DNA of 64,000 nt from an uncultured Clostridia bacterium (lineage in GTDB: Bacteria > Bacillota > Clostridia > TANB77 > CAG-508): positions 1 through 64,000 of the forward strand of contig CAKPEG010000001.1 of the NCBI GenBank assembly GCA_934149275.1, read 5' to 3'. Every line of letters starts with the position of its first letter. Position 1 is the stretch's first letter. Below are positions 1 through 8,969 of this stretch, one piece after another. Made by a program: the position numbers and the translations under genes. The notes beneath the pieces were generated by a model. It ran no database searches, was not told the DNA's origin, and worked only from the letters and a program-made list of their open reading frames with translations.

Positions 1-1331
1 GTTTGCTCTCCATATGTTTTAGCAATAATATCAACCATCTTGTCCATATCTGGATTCCTAATAAAATCTGCAATCTGTGTATCTGGAACTGAACTCATAA
101 CTCTTTCATTTAACAAAACCTTAGGCACATTCCTTGATTTTTCATCAATAAAATCCATATCTGCATTCATAAATTCTTCAACATTGCACGCATTCTTTAT
201 TTCCTGTGAATTAGTAAGGTTTGAATAGAATCTAAGTATCGGCCCTAATCTTTGCTCTTTAAAAGTTACACCACTTGTACTTAATACTGTTGGTTGAAAT
301 CTAGCAACTTCTAAGACTGTTGCTTTACCTTTCATTAACCCAACTAAATTTGTCATATTACCGGGAAGGCGGTCATTATTCCTTAACATCCAATTCTTAA
401 CAACTTCTGGATCCGAAATTCTATCCTCATGTGGCAAAGATATATTTAACATCATATAATTATACTCAATTCTATCTTGAGGAGGTAACTTAGATCCCAA
501 ATCATTATATACATTAACTAAATTACCTTTTTGTTTTAGTGTCAATGAGTCAAAAAGTTCAGGATTTTCTCTAACTTTATCCGCAATATATCCTTTATTC
601 ATTTTACTCAAGAACATTGGATTTTCATCAACAAATTTGTCTTTAACTTCATCTGACATATATTGCATGAATTCACTATCCATGGTAGCTATTTTTTCTT
701 GTGACTGAGGAGAAAACTTTGATATTTGGTCTGTAGATTTTGCTAATAAAGGTACATTCTCTCTTTTTTCTTTCCAATTTTTTCCTGGACTTTTTTTGAC
801 CTGCTCTAACATTATTATAAAAGCTTCTTCAAGAGCTTCTTCAGAAAAATTTGATAATTTGTCTTGAAACTCTGTAGGATCTATTTTTATTTGTTCCGTT
901 TTTGATCTTGCCCAATCATTATTAATATATGTAAGACCTTTAGTTAAATAATTAACCTGCAAATTTACCGGAATATATTTTATATATTTATCTTGTCCTT
1001 TGCCAAAAATTAAATTTTCTAATTCAAACTCCTGCATTCTACTTGCAAATTCTTCTTTTTGTTCAACAATTGCAACCTTTTGGTCTTCCGCCAACTTTTC
1101 AAATAATCCTGGAATTTTCTCAACAATCTCAATTTTCTTAGATGCTCCTACCTCAGCAAAATCAATCGGTCTTTTTGTAACCAATGCTTCTATTACATCG
1201 TCATCATATCTTAAATAATCAGGTGCTTTCCTATATTTCATTGCATCTATATTAAACATTAACATTGCTTTTCTAATTCGTTGAAAAAAATTCAATTTCT
1301 TTTTTTCGATTAATTGATTATTATCCATCAT
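1..1331 (-). CDS. Unknown helical protein, C-terminus cut by window edge
   Basis: An open frame runs from a double ATG at 1331/1328 to the left edge without a stop, giving about 443 residues of a longer protein. It begins MMDNNQLIEKKKLNFF and is rich in Lys, Glu, Asn and Ile, with no signal peptide or evident membrane segment. A GGAATAGGATAG ribosome site precedes the ATG. It lies 9 bases after the stop of the 44-residue gene and probably forms one transcript with it and mgtA. Repeated phrases with ..NPxxFxSxxxKQK-like helices suggest a mostly alpha-helical cytoplasmic protein. I do not recognise a family. The frame is certain because it is uninterrupted for 1.3 kb in a 27% GC background; function is unknown. 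Confidence 0.8.
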   Translation of the reverse strand, partial: MMDNNQLIEKKKLNFFQRIRKAMLMFNIDAMKYRKAPDYLRYDDDVIEALVTKRPIDFAEVGASKKIEIVEKIPGLFEKLAEDQKVAIVEQKEEFASRMQEFELENLIFGKGQDKYIKYIPVNLQVNYLTKGLTYINNDWARSKTEQIKIDPTEFQDKLSNFSEEALEEAFIIMLEQVKKSPGKNWKEKRENVPLLAKSTDQISKFSPQSQEKIATMDSEFMQYMSDEVKDKFVDENPMFLSKMNKGYIADKVRENPELFDSLTLKQKGNLVNVYNDLGSKLPPQDRIEYNYMMLNISLPHEDRISDPEVVKNWMLRNNDRLPGNMTNLVGLMKGKATVLEVARFQPTVLSTSGVTFKEQRLGPILRFYSNLTNSQEIKNACNVEEFMNADMDFIDEKSRNVPKVLLNERVMSSVPDTQIADFIRNPDMDKMVDIIAKTYGEQ

Positions 1332-1340
1332 TTTTCTATC

Positions 1341-1475
1341 CTATTCCACATTTCTTTTTTTCTTAAGTTTTTCAATTCTCTCATATGCCTCTTTTAACTC
1401 TTCTTTATCTTTATGTTTTTCTAAAATCTCGCTAATAACTTTCACAGTATTATCAATTCTTTTACTAGAATCCAT
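1341..1475 (-). CDS. Small highly charged protein, 44 residues
   Basis: A short frame (MDSSKRIDNTV... ending KKKRNVE) is preceded by an excellent ribosome site, AGGTGGTGAG, six bases before the ATG. It sits 23 bases after the mgtA stop and its own stop is 9 bases before the start of the next frame, so tight spacing on both sides supports a real gene. The C-terminal two thirds (residues 14-42) form a Lys/Glu-rich stretch compatible with a short coiled coil. No family recognised. A role as a partner of the following large helical protein is only inference from adjacency. Confidence 0.6.
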   Translation of the reverse strand: MDSSKRIDNTVKVISEILEKHKDKEELKEAYERIEKLKKKRNVE

Positions 1476-1498
1476 TATCTCACCACCTATACAATAAA

Positions 1499-4120
1499 CT
1501 ATAGCCATTCGCCATATTTCTTAATATAAAATTTCTTAACAATCTGAACCAAGATTGTATAAATTGCTATTAATAAAATTACAAATAAATAATATTTCAA
1601 AGGTAATATTACAAAATTAAACGAAGCTACACTATGTAATAAAATTGGAGTAACTATTGTTCCTATAATTGTAAGCATTGTTGATGCAAATAATAATTTA
1701 TTTGGTCTAGATTCTACAAAAGGAATCTTTGATGTTCTAATATAATGAATTATTAATGTTTCACTTATTAAACACTCAACAAACCAAGCTGTTTGGAACC
1801 AATTTTGTTTTTCTACACTATTATATCCGAAAACAAACCAAAATCCCAAAAACGCTAAAACATCAATTACAGAGCTTGTTATTCCCATAACTTTCATAAA
1901 TCTACCTAATCCGCTTGTATCCCACTTTTTAGGCTTTTCTAAAAATTCTTTGTCAACATCATCATATGGAATTGCAACTTGTGAAATATCATATAGAAAA
2001 TCCTGTATCAACATTTGAATAGGTAAAAGTGGTAAAAATGGTAAGAAAATACTTGCAATAACAATACTGAAAACATCTCCGAAATCTGAGCTTAAAGCCA
2101 TTTTCATATATTTAATAATGTTACCATAAACCTTTCTGCCTTCCATAACTCCATCAAATATAACTTGCAAACTTTTCTCAAGCAAAATAATATCACTTGC
2201 CTCTTTTGCAATTGCAGTTGCTGAATCAACACATATTCCAACATCAGCTGTATGTAATGAAGGAGCATCATTAACTCCATCCCCCATATATCCAACAACA
2301 TGTCCATTTTCTTTATATAATCTAACAACTCTCTCTTTTTGCATAGGATTTAATCTGGCAAAAACGTCCACCTCTTCAATCTTCTTCTTTAGCTCATCAT
2401 CAGACATTTCATCTAATTGGCTTCCTATTATAATATTATCTGAACGCAAACCAACAATTCCGCAAATATTCTTTGTTGCATATGCATTATCACCTGTTAA
2501 AATTTTCGTTTTAACACCCATTTTCTTTAGATTTGTAATTGTCTGTTTTACACCTTTTTTAGGTGGATCCAAAAATGCCACATATCCTACAAATGTCATA
2601 TTTGACTCATCCTTACTACTGAATACATCTACACCTGGATATTCCTTTTTCTCAGCAAGGGCAATTACTTGCATTCCAACATTTGATAAATTATTCGCAT
2701 TAACAATTATTTGCTTAGATAATTTTTCATCCAAATCCAATATTTCATCTTTATACTTTACATTTTTACAACACTTAAGAATTTCTTCAATAGCACCTTT
2801 TGTAATCATTATATGTTCATTCTCATACTTAACAACAACACTCATTCTCTTTCGTGTGTAATCAAAAGGTATCTCATCAATCTTTGTATATTCTTTCAAA
2901 ACATCTTTTATTTTATGCTGATTTCCATATGTAATAACAGCTCTATCAACAAGATTTTTTATTCCGGTTCCATAATAACTATTTACAAACGCATATTTTA
3001 ATATACCTAAATCCTCTTCACCCATAACATTAATATACTTCTGCAAGGTAATTTTATTTTTTGTAAGAGTTCCCGTTTTATCTGTACATAAAATATCTAT
3101 TGCACCAAGATTTTGTATAGACTCACTATTTTTAACAAGCGTTTTCTTCTTAGCAAGTGTTTTTGTCCCTTTCGTTAAATTAACATTAACAATCATAGGC
3201 AACATACTTGGCGTTATTCCAACTGCTACAGACAACGCAAAAAGCAAAGCTTCAACATAATCACGTCTTATAAACGCATAAATTATAAAAACAAAAATTG
3301 AAACAACTACCATATATTTTATTAATAATTTAGTAATTCCATCCATTCCTTTTTCAAAATTTGTTTTTTCTTTTTTAGTATTTAAATTCTTACTCATTCT
3401 ACCCAAGTAAGTATTAAATCCTGTTTCTATAACAACTGCTTTTCCGCTTCCGCTAACTACACTCGAACCCATTAAACAAATATTATTTATTCCAAAAATT
3501 TCTTTTGCATCATTAGTAACTATAGTCTTTTCAACTAAAACACTCTCTCCTGTAAAAACTGACTGATTCAAAAACAAATCCTTGCTTTCAATTAACATCA
3601 CATCAGCAGGAATAATTGAACCAGCATTAAGTTCAACGATATCACCAACTACAACATTTTCAATTCTTATCTCTTTTGCTTTTTTATTTCTCAAAACAGT
3701 AGTTGTATTAAAAATATTTTGCTCCAACTTCTGATTAAATTTATATGTAGAATACTCTTGAACAAATTTTATCATTGCACTTACAAAAGCGATTCCTAAA
3801 ATTATAAAAGCACCTAACTTATCAGCAAGTAAAAAATCTATCACTGCAAGTAATATTAAAATATATATAAACTTATCATTAAAAGATTTTACAAAAAAAC
3901 TAAATGCACTCTTTTTTTCTCTTTTAACAACAACATTCTGACCATTCTTTTCTAATCTCTCATCAGCTTGTTTTGTACTTAGTCCAATTTCATCAGTTTC
4001 ATATAATTTTAATAAATCATTTTTATCCTTTGTAGATATATCTATATAATTATCAAATAGCTCTTTATCGCTATTTTTCAACTGTTTCACTTTCTTTTTT
4101 ATATCAAATAAACGAATCAT
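1499..4120 (-). CDS. mgtA: Magnesium-importing P-type ATPase (type IIIB)
   Basis: 873 residues, the usual MgtA/MgtB length. Visible in order: N-terminal cation-ATPase domain (residues 30-75), TM pair, actuator loop with TGES near 190, the phosphorylation motif DKTGTLT near 347, GDGVND near 612, then six C-terminal membrane segments. The segment LIQDFLYDISQVAIPYDDVD and the later FQTAWFVECLISETLIIHYI are diagnostic of the Mg2+ importers rather than Ca2+ or heavy-metal pumps. Known role: uptake of Mg2+ into the cytoplasm under Mg2+ limitation at the expense of ATP. The start is fixed by GAGGTGAACTAAAG before the ATG. The 5' region (about 140 bases) is AT-rich; I see no M-box riboswitch there. 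The two small frames that follow may be cotranscribed. Confidence 0.9.
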   Translation of the reverse strand: MIRLFDIKKKVKQLKNSDKELFDNYIDISTKDKNDLLKLYETDEIGLSTKQADERLEKNGQNVVVKREKKSAFSFFVKSFNDKFIYILILLAVIDFLLADKLGAFIILGIAFVSAMIKFVQEYSTYKFNQKLEQNIFNTTTVLRNKKAKEIRIENVVVGDIVELNAGSIIPADVMLIESKDLFLNQSVFTGESVLVEKTIVTNDAKEIFGINNICLMGSSVVSGSGKAVVIETGFNTYLGRMSKNLNTKKEKTNFEKGMDGITKLLIKYMVVVSIFVFIIYAFIRRDYVEALLFALSVAVGITPSMLPMIVNVNLTKGTKTLAKKKTLVKNSESIQNLGAIDILCTDKTGTLTKNKITLQKYINVMGEEDLGILKYAFVNSYYGTGIKNLVDRAVITYGNQHKIKDVLKEYTKIDEIPFDYTRKRMSVVVKYENEHIMITKGAIEEILKCCKNVKYKDEILDLDEKLSKQIIVNANNLSNVGMQVIALAEKKEYPGVDVFSSKDESNMTFVGYVAFLDPPKKGVKQTITNLKKMGVKTKILTGDNAYATKNICGIVGLRSDNIIIGSQLDEMSDDELKKKIEEVDVFARLNPMQKERVVRLYKENGHVVGYMGDGVNDAPSLHTADVGICVDSATAIAKEASDIILLEKSLQVIFDGVMEGRKVYGNIIKYMKMALSSDFGDVFSIVIASIFLPFLPLLPIQMLIQDFLYDISQVAIPYDDVDKEFLEKPKKWDTSGLGRFMKVMGITSSVIDVLAFLGFWFVFGYNSVEKQNWFQTAWFVECLISETLIIHYIRTSKIPFVESRPNKLLFASTMLTIIGTIVTPILLHSVASFNFVILPLKYYLFVILLIAIYTILVQIVKKFYIKKYGEWL

Positions 4121-4263
4121 CTTTAGTTCACCTCAATCTCTGAAAATAATTATACATATAACAAAAAAATTTTTAAATATTTGTAACAGAAATTTTATAT
4201 TTCTTTTGAATTTATAATATAATAAGAAAAACAGGTATTCACCTACTAATTTCATATTTTTTT

Positions 4264-4305
4264 CAAAAAAAGCAGAAAAGGACTCTCACATTGCTGTGAG
4301 AGCCC
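4264..4305 (-). terminator. Rho-independent terminator after the M20/small membrane protein pair
   Basis: On the minus strand GGCTCTCACA and TGTGAGAGTCC form a 10-bp stem around a GCAA loop, extended by AGCAG/CTGCT, and are followed by a run of seven T. It lies 11 bases after the stop of the 85-residue gene and isolates mgtA from it. Confidence 0.85.
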
Positions 4306-4315
4306 TGCTCATGAA

Positions 4316-4573
4316 CTAATGTCCTCTTTTGGTACTCCATTTTCTTTTAACATTGTGCAACTTTTTCTCTTCTACAGACGTTCCGGTCGCTTTCATGTAC
4401 TGCCCGCTGTTTCTAGTAACTTTATTACTCCTCATAATCGGTATCATACTTAATATCTTCTGGAAGAAAAGATTCTTCTTTACTCCAATCAAAGGTATAA
4501 GTAGTGATAACCCCATTACTATACAAAAAGCTACTACCATTCCACATACGCTAACCCAAAATTCCATATTCAT
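4316..4573 (-). CDS. Small membrane protein, unknown
   Basis: 85 residues with one long hydrophobic stretch (about residues 5-32, SVCGMVVAFCIVMGLSLLI) and a second short hydrophobic patch near IPIM, followed by a basic C-terminus. AGGAGGG lies 6 bases before the ATG. It follows the M20 peptidase gene by 64 bases and is closed by a strong terminator, so the two form a small unit. Codon use and base composition are richer in GC than the mgtA neighbourhood, like the peptidase. No family recognised; a frame on the opposite strand covers the same bases but lacks a ribosome site. Confidence 0.7.
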   Translation of the reverse strand: MNMEFWVSVCGMVVAFCIVMGLSLLIPLIGVKKNLFFQKILSMIPIMRSNKVTRNSGQYMKATGTSVEEKKLHNVKRKWSTKRGH

Positions 4574-4637
4574 AGTTGTCCCTCCTAAAAAAGCATATTT
4601 ACAGTTAATTATTACTTACTACAAATAGTTTCTTTGG

Positions 4638-5924
4638 TTATTCTTCTGGATTTTTAAGATACTCTCCAACAAAAAGTTGAAGCATATTCATAAAATCCTT
4701 CAAATCCTGAATGTTTCTGCTTTCGTCAACAGCATGACATAAATCATCCTCATCATCCATTGCATCAAATCGTGGTCCAAAAATAACAGTATTGGGAAAT
4801 GCAGCATTATAGCCGATTCCTTGTGCAATTGAAGGATTTGGCCTTCTTCCCTTAACCTTCTCATATGCATCACACAGCATCCGTATCTCTTGCGAATCTG
4901 CAGAAACATATGCTGGATAAACCAAGTCATCAATAGCGACAAACGAGTCATACTTTTCACCAATTTTCATGACATTATTTATCAGTTCATTTTCTTTTGT
5001 TTCCATGCCTAACCGGACATTCACAAGTAATGTGATAGTTCTTCCTTCCAGTTTGCATTTTGTTGGGCTCGCGCTTGACCCCTCTGCAAAGCCTAAAAGC
5101 TCTGCACATTTTTCCTTCTGAAACATTTCCATAAAATCGAAAAAGTTCGGAATTTCATCTCTGTAAAACTTATTTTTTGAAATTTCATTCGTAAGTTTCA
5201 CTAAAGCATTTTCTTTCAGTGCTCCCTCGCCTTCAATAGCTTCTGATGAATGTTTAGCTACTCCGGCAGCCGTAATCTTCTCTCCAGCTACTTTGGCAAT
5301 CGCGCAATTTGGAACAACATTACTAATTCCATCCGGTACATATAACTTGGTTATGAAGTTGGTATTCTTTTTCTTACAAAATTTCATATCCAAATTCATA
5401 TAACCTCTGCAACCGTTCTGAACCCCATCACCGTCAATAGTAATTAAAAATTTAGGTAATACAGGTTTTTCTCTTAAGAATTCGTGAATGTCACTCCAAT
5501 CAGTCTCTTCTGCAGAACCGACAATAATCTGCCATGATGGTTCGATTTTATCTTCCAAATACTTAAAAGTATACAAAGCCAAAATGATTCCAGCTTTATC
5601 ATCAAGTACCCCACGGCCATAAATTCTATCATTTGCCACTTCGCCAAGCGGATTATACATCCAATCTTTTCTCACAAATGGTACAGTGTCTAAATGGACC
5701 AGAATTCCCAGCTTTGCAGGAGCTACAAATCCTTTAGGTTCAATAACAAGTACTTCATTATCGCCATGTCTTGAAGTTTTAAATCCCATCTTTTCTGCAA
5801 GTTTCTTTACAGCTTTCTGACATCTTTCGATACCATGATAGCTATATTCATCTGATTGAATTGCAACAATTCGTATAATGTCCTTTACTATTTCATCATT
5901 CCAAAAGCTCCGATTTTCTTTCAT
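4638..5924 (-). CDS. M20 family zinc metallopeptidase (dipeptidase/deacylase type)
   Basis: 428 residues with the M20 pattern: first metal-ligand motif LVHLDTVPF (near 95), second GRGVLDDKAG (near 110-120, bridging Asp), the catalytic pair in VGSAEETDW, a dimerisation/lid domain in the middle, and a last His-containing motif near DDLCHAVDES. These enzymes hydrolyse dipeptides or N-acyl amino acids in the cytoplasm; the exact substrate cannot be read from the sequence. GGAGGCAT directly precedes the ATG. Sampled lines inside the gene have 25/60 and 31/60 G+C, far above neighbours such as ligA (13/60 in one line), suggesting acquisition from a higher-GC relative. It forms a two-gene unit with the small membrane protein downstream. 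Confidence 0.88.
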   Translation of the reverse strand: MKENRSFWNDEIVKDIIRIVAIQSDEYSYHGIERCQKAVKKLAEKMGFKTSRHGDNEVLVIEPKGFVAPAKLGILVHLDTVPFVRKDWMYNPLGEVANDRIYGRGVLDDKAGIILALYTFKYLEDKIEPSWQIIVGSAEETDWSDIHEFLREKPVLPKFLITIDGDGVQNGCRGYMNLDMKFCKKKNTNFITKLYVPDGISNVVPNCAIAKVAGEKITAAGVAKHSSEAIEGEGALKENALVKLTNEISKNKFYRDEIPNFFDFMEMFQKEKCAELLGFAEGSSASPTKCKLEGRTITLLVNVRLGMETKENELINNVMKIGEKYDSFVAIDDLVYPAYVSADSQEIRMLCDAYEKVKGRRPNPSIAQGIGYNAAFPNTVIFGPRFDAMDDEDDLCHAVDESRNIQDLKDFMNMLQLFVGEYLKNPEE

Positions 5925-6041
5925 ATGCCTCCATCCTTTCTCTTAATAAAAAGAAATCTGCGCTTGTTACAAAAAATCTTGATTATTATATCATCATGTT
6001 TAGTTAATATCAATATTTTTCAAAAAATAGTATACATAATA

Positions 6042-6070
6042 TTGAAAAAATTTTAATATTGTGATAAAAT
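6042..6070 (+). promoter_or_regulatory. Predicted sigma-A promoter of the adenosine deaminase-like gene
   Basis: TTGAAA (6042-6047) and TAAAAT (6065-6070) are separated by 17 bases. Initiation here would give a 5' leader of about 175 bases before the start at 6252. No other plus-strand gene is nearby. Confidence 0.5.
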
Positions 6071-6251
6071 AAAATTCACCTTAAAAATTTTTTCTTAAGC
6101 AAATCTAACTTCGCCTACTAAGTTTAATTGCTTAACGAATTTATAGATTTGTTGCCTTAAATTTACTACGTAAATTTTTGTGCAATATTTTTTTATACAT
6201 AGGAATTTTCAATTACTTCCTATATCAAAAAATTTTATAATGGAGAAATAT
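6071..6251 (+). other. Untranslated leader with hairpin potential
   Basis: The leader before the deaminase-like gene holds CAAATCTA (6100-6107) and TAGATTTG (6144-6151), an 8-bp stem that encloses a 36-base loop, and AGGAA...TTCCT near 6200-6222. The inner sequence CGCCTACTAAGTTTA resembles part of the dispersed 126-bp repeat interior (CGCCTACTAAACTT), possibly a decayed copy. No known riboswitch is recognised. Confidence 0.35.
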
Positions 6252-8750
6252 ATGAAAAAAGTTTTATTAAATCAATTCTTTCTAGACAAGGAAAAAGATA
6301 TTTGTATCAATATTTATAGAAAAAGCGAAGATGAATTAACATACATCATCGAAACTCCCAACCATAAAACAGGTAATTTAATAACAAATTTAGCTAAGCT
6401 ATGTAATAAAGAGATTTCTCGTAATAGTGCCGGACTAAAAATAATTAAAGGAACTCTTCCAGCTTGTATAAATGGAGATAATGAAATTGTTTACTTATTA
6501 CGATTAGGCGGAATTAAAATTGCAACTATTTATGAAAATGGAAATGTAGAACTAAAAGCAAAAATTCCTGCTATAGTAAAAACATTAATGTCTCAAACCA
6601 AAAATTACAATCTTCCAATTGAAGAAACAATTATGAAATCTTATATTTTAAAAAAGAATAAATTTAAAACTGATTTACATACACACATGAATGCAAATCT
6701 ATCTGCTGATGTTTTAATTGCATTAGGGCTTAAACGTCAAATAAAATATCCATTATACTATATCAAAAAATTAAATCTTAAAATGAGCAAAAAGCAAGGA
6801 AAAGAAATTGAAAAACAAAGAGCAATCATTGCAGAACAATTTAAAGATTCAGGCTTAGAAGGTAAAAAATTAACACGAAAAATTGATGACAACACCTTCA
6901 TAAATTTTGCTGATTTTATTTTTAATAATTTAGAAAATGCTAAATATAATATTTCAAAAATTAGAATAAGCTTATCAATTTTAAAAGATGGCCAAGCTGT
7001 TTTTACTAACTTGGAAAAATTATATATTTATAGATATGTTTTCTGCAAAGGAATTGAATGTGATAAAAAAATAAAGGTTGATCCTAGCAAAATTGAAAAG
7101 ATTCCTGAACCAGACATTAAAAAATTATATATTCAAATGATGAAAGATTTAGAAAATCCAGCATTAAAAAATATTACACTTCGCCAAGATAAAATTTTAT
7201 GGATTGCTAGAGAATATAAAAAACAAAATATCTATTACGCTGAAATATCTGATACTGACTTAGCAAAAGCAAACGGTCCAGCGATAAAATTAATTGAAGA
7301 ATTGCACTATATCTTGCCTTACATAGAAAAAGAAACTGGAGTTAAACTAAGATTTTTGGTTGCATTAAGACGTATCCCTCTTACAATAATTCAAGATCAA
7401 ATTATCTCTGGAAATTATCTACGTTCAAATTTAGATGTATTAAAAACTGTTGCAAAAAGTCCATATGTAGTTGGTAGTGATTTTATAGGTGAAGAAATTA
7501 ATGATGTTACAGATTTAAAACCAGCCATTAAAGAACTTGTAGATTACATTTATGAAGTTGATCCTGATTTCACAATTAAAATTCACGCAGGTGAAAATGA
7601 TAGTTTAAGAGACAATGTTTCAAAATCAATAAAATGTATTGAGGAATCTCTAAATCCAGGTCAAGCAATGCCAAAAGTTAGATTAGGCCATGGATTATAC
7701 ACTGAAGACCTATCTTCTCCAGAAGGTAAAAAATTATTAAAAAAACTAAAAAAAGACAATATAATTCTAGAATTTCAAATCAGTTCAAATGTAAGATTAA
7801 ATAACTTGAGTAATCTTAGTTTACATCCAGTTAGAAAATATTTAGATGCTGATGTAAAATGTGTTCAAGGAACTGATGGATGTGGATTCTATGGAATTGA
7901 TACAATTGATGAACAATTAGCTCTTCAAAACCTACTTCACCTTACTAACGATGATTTTGAAAAAATGAGAAAAGTTGAAGATAACGTTATAGAAACAAGC
8001 AACAAATACTTTGAAAAGAAATCTAAAGAATTTGAAGAATTCTTAAAAGGCAGAACTATCACAGAAGCTCTAACTAAACTTGAATCAGAAAATCATATCA
8101 AAGGTGAACAAAATAAAACGGAAATGAGAATAAACATAAACCTTGAAACAGAAGATGTATTAAGTCAAAAAGTAAAACAATTGCCAACAAATAAAGTTCC
8201 AATTATCATTGCTGGTGGTAGTTTTAATAAAAAAGGTAGACACACTGAAGTTACTCCTGAAGGTAAAGAACTTTTAAAACAGCTTTTATCAAAGGTTGAT
8301 GCAAATAAAGCTTACTTTGTAATTGGTCATAAAATGCAAGGATATGAAAAAGAAATTGTTGAATTAAATAAAGATATGAACAAGCATTTTGAAATAAATG
8401 CTATTGTTCCAAAAATGATTTCACAAACAGATTCAGACAACATATTAGAAGAAAATATTGATGGTGTTAGAATTTCAATTGAAAGCGATGAAATGGGAAT
8501 TTATAAAAGTTTCAACTATGAAATTTTTGAAAGAAGAAATTCAGTTGTTATGGCTTTTGATGGTAACTCACCTGTATCAAATCTTATTCAAGAAGCAAAA
8601 AATGGCAAAGGAAAAGCAAAAATCTATGTAAATGAAGACTCTCCTTCCCTATTTGATAAGGCAGTTTCATTAAATGGATATGCTATTCCATTTAAAACAA
8701 ATCAAAACATTGTCGACAAAATAATTGAAGACAATCCAGAAATTATGTAA
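6252..8750 (+). CDS. Large adenosine deaminase-like protein with Rossmann-like C-terminal domain
   Basis: Start set at 6252 (GGAG at 6242-6245, six bases upstream), giving 832 residues; an upstream in-frame ATG at 6180 has no ribosome site. The ADA/amidohydrolase fold shows HTH at 143-145, HAGE at 445-448, GHG around 480 and TDG at 541-543. These match the metal-binding His pair, the catalytic His/Glu and the metal Asp, but the second Asp of the usual TDD, which contacts purine N7, is Gly here. A 130-residue N-terminal domain and about 100 extra residues between HTH and HAGE are not in housekeeping ADA. Residues 645-832 form a separate alpha/beta domain starting VPIIIAGGSF with later SVVMAFDGNSP, like SLOG or deoxyribosyltransferase folds. 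Monocistronic, on the strand opposite its neighbours, closed by a strong terminator. Could be an (A)MP/nucleoside deaminase with sensory or defence function; substrate unknown. Confidence 0.75.
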   Translation: MKKVLLNQFFLDKEKDICINIYRKSEDELTYIIETPNHKTGNLITNLAKLCNKEISRNSAGLKIIKGTLPACINGDNEIVYLLRLGGIKIATIYENGNVELKAKIPAIVKTLMSQTKNYNLPIEETIMKSYILKKNKFKTDLHTHMNANLSADVLIALGLKRQIKYPLYYIKKLNLKMSKKQGKEIEKQRAIIAEQFKDSGLEGKKLTRKIDDNTFINFADFIFNNLENAKYNISKIRISLSILKDGQAVFTNLEKLYIYRYVFCKGIECDKKIKVDPSKIEKIPEPDIKKLYIQMMKDLENPALKNITLRQDKILWIAREYKKQNIYYAEISDTDLAKANGPAIKLIEELHYILPYIEKETGVKLRFLVALRRIPLTIIQDQIISGNYLRSNLDVLKTVAKSPYVVGSDFIGEEINDVTDLKPAIKELVDYIYEVDPDFTIKIHAGENDSLRDNVSKSIKCIEESLNPGQAMPKVRLGHGLYTEDLSSPEGKKLLKKLKKDNIILEFQISSNVRLNNLSNLSLHPVRKYLDADVKCVQGTDGCGFYGIDTIDEQLALQNLLHLTNDDFEKMRKVEDNVIETSNKYFEKKSKEFEEFLKGRTITEALTKLESENHIKGEQNKTEMRININLETEDVLSQKVKQLPTNKVPIIIAGGSFNKKGRHTEVTPEGKELLKQLLSKVDANKAYFVIGHKMQGYEKEIVELNKDMNKHFEINAIVPKMISQTDSDNILEENIDGVRISIESDEMGIYKSFNYEIFERRNSVVMAFDGNSPVSNLIQEAKNGKGKAKIYVNEDSPSLFDKAVSLNGYAIPFKTNQNIVDKIIEDNPEIM

Positions 8751-8779
8751 AATGTCCTGGGAAAATCCCAGGACATTTT
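8749..8779 (+). terminator. Strong terminator of the deaminase-like gene
   Basis: AAAATGTCCTGGG and its complement flank a short AAAA loop and end in TTTT, overlapping the stop codon. The near-perfect palindrome could also act on the opposite strand. Confidence 0.9.
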
Positions 8780-8783
8780 AAGT

Positions 8784-8808
8784 TGTCATGGGGACGTTCT
8801 TTTCGACA
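8784..8808 (-). repeat. 25-bp REP-like palindrome, copy 1
   Basis: Reads TGTCGAAAAGAACGTCCCCA then TGACA on the minus strand. It is one of four 25-bp copies (8784, 8970, 19931, 19986) sharing TGTCA...CGTC...TGACA. It sits 18 bases left of the first large dispersed repeat. Confidence 0.7.
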
Positions 8809-8826
8809 CACAAAAATTATTGCAAT

Positions 8827-8952
8827 AAAAAACATTATATTTCATTTTATAGTGACGCGCAGTTTGAAAGTTTTTCCCTAACCTTCTAAACGAAGTTTAG
8901 TAAGTGGGAAAATATTTTAGCAAGGAACAAAAAATGAAATATAATGTTTTTT
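8827..8952 (+). repeat. Dispersed structured repeat, family 1 copy A
   Basis: A 126-bp element bounded by a perfect 22-bp terminal inverted repeat (left arm contains AACATTATATTTCATTTT). Inside are AGTGACGCGCAG after the left arm, a hairpin CTTCTAAAC-GAA-GTTTAGTAAG flanked by TTTTCCC/GGGAAAA, and AGCAAGGAAC before the right arm. Three more copies occur at 19788, 24688 and 28627 with different but self-complementary arms. It lies between convergent genes and contains no frame. Confidence 0.85.
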
Positions 8953-8969
8953 ATAAACTTTCAGGTAGT

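Noticed and set aside
4121..4263. Possible M-box riboswitch before mgtA
   Set aside because: The leader is too short and AT-rich and lacks the conserved M-box blocks; only AGGTGAATACCT stands out.
4329..4628. 99-residue plus-strand frame opposite the small membrane protein
   Set aside because: No ribosome site; the minus-strand frame has AGGAGGG and a terminator.
6071..6251. Known riboswitch in the deaminase-like leader
   Set aside because: A purine riboswitch would be attractive, but the conserved core and paired loops are not present.
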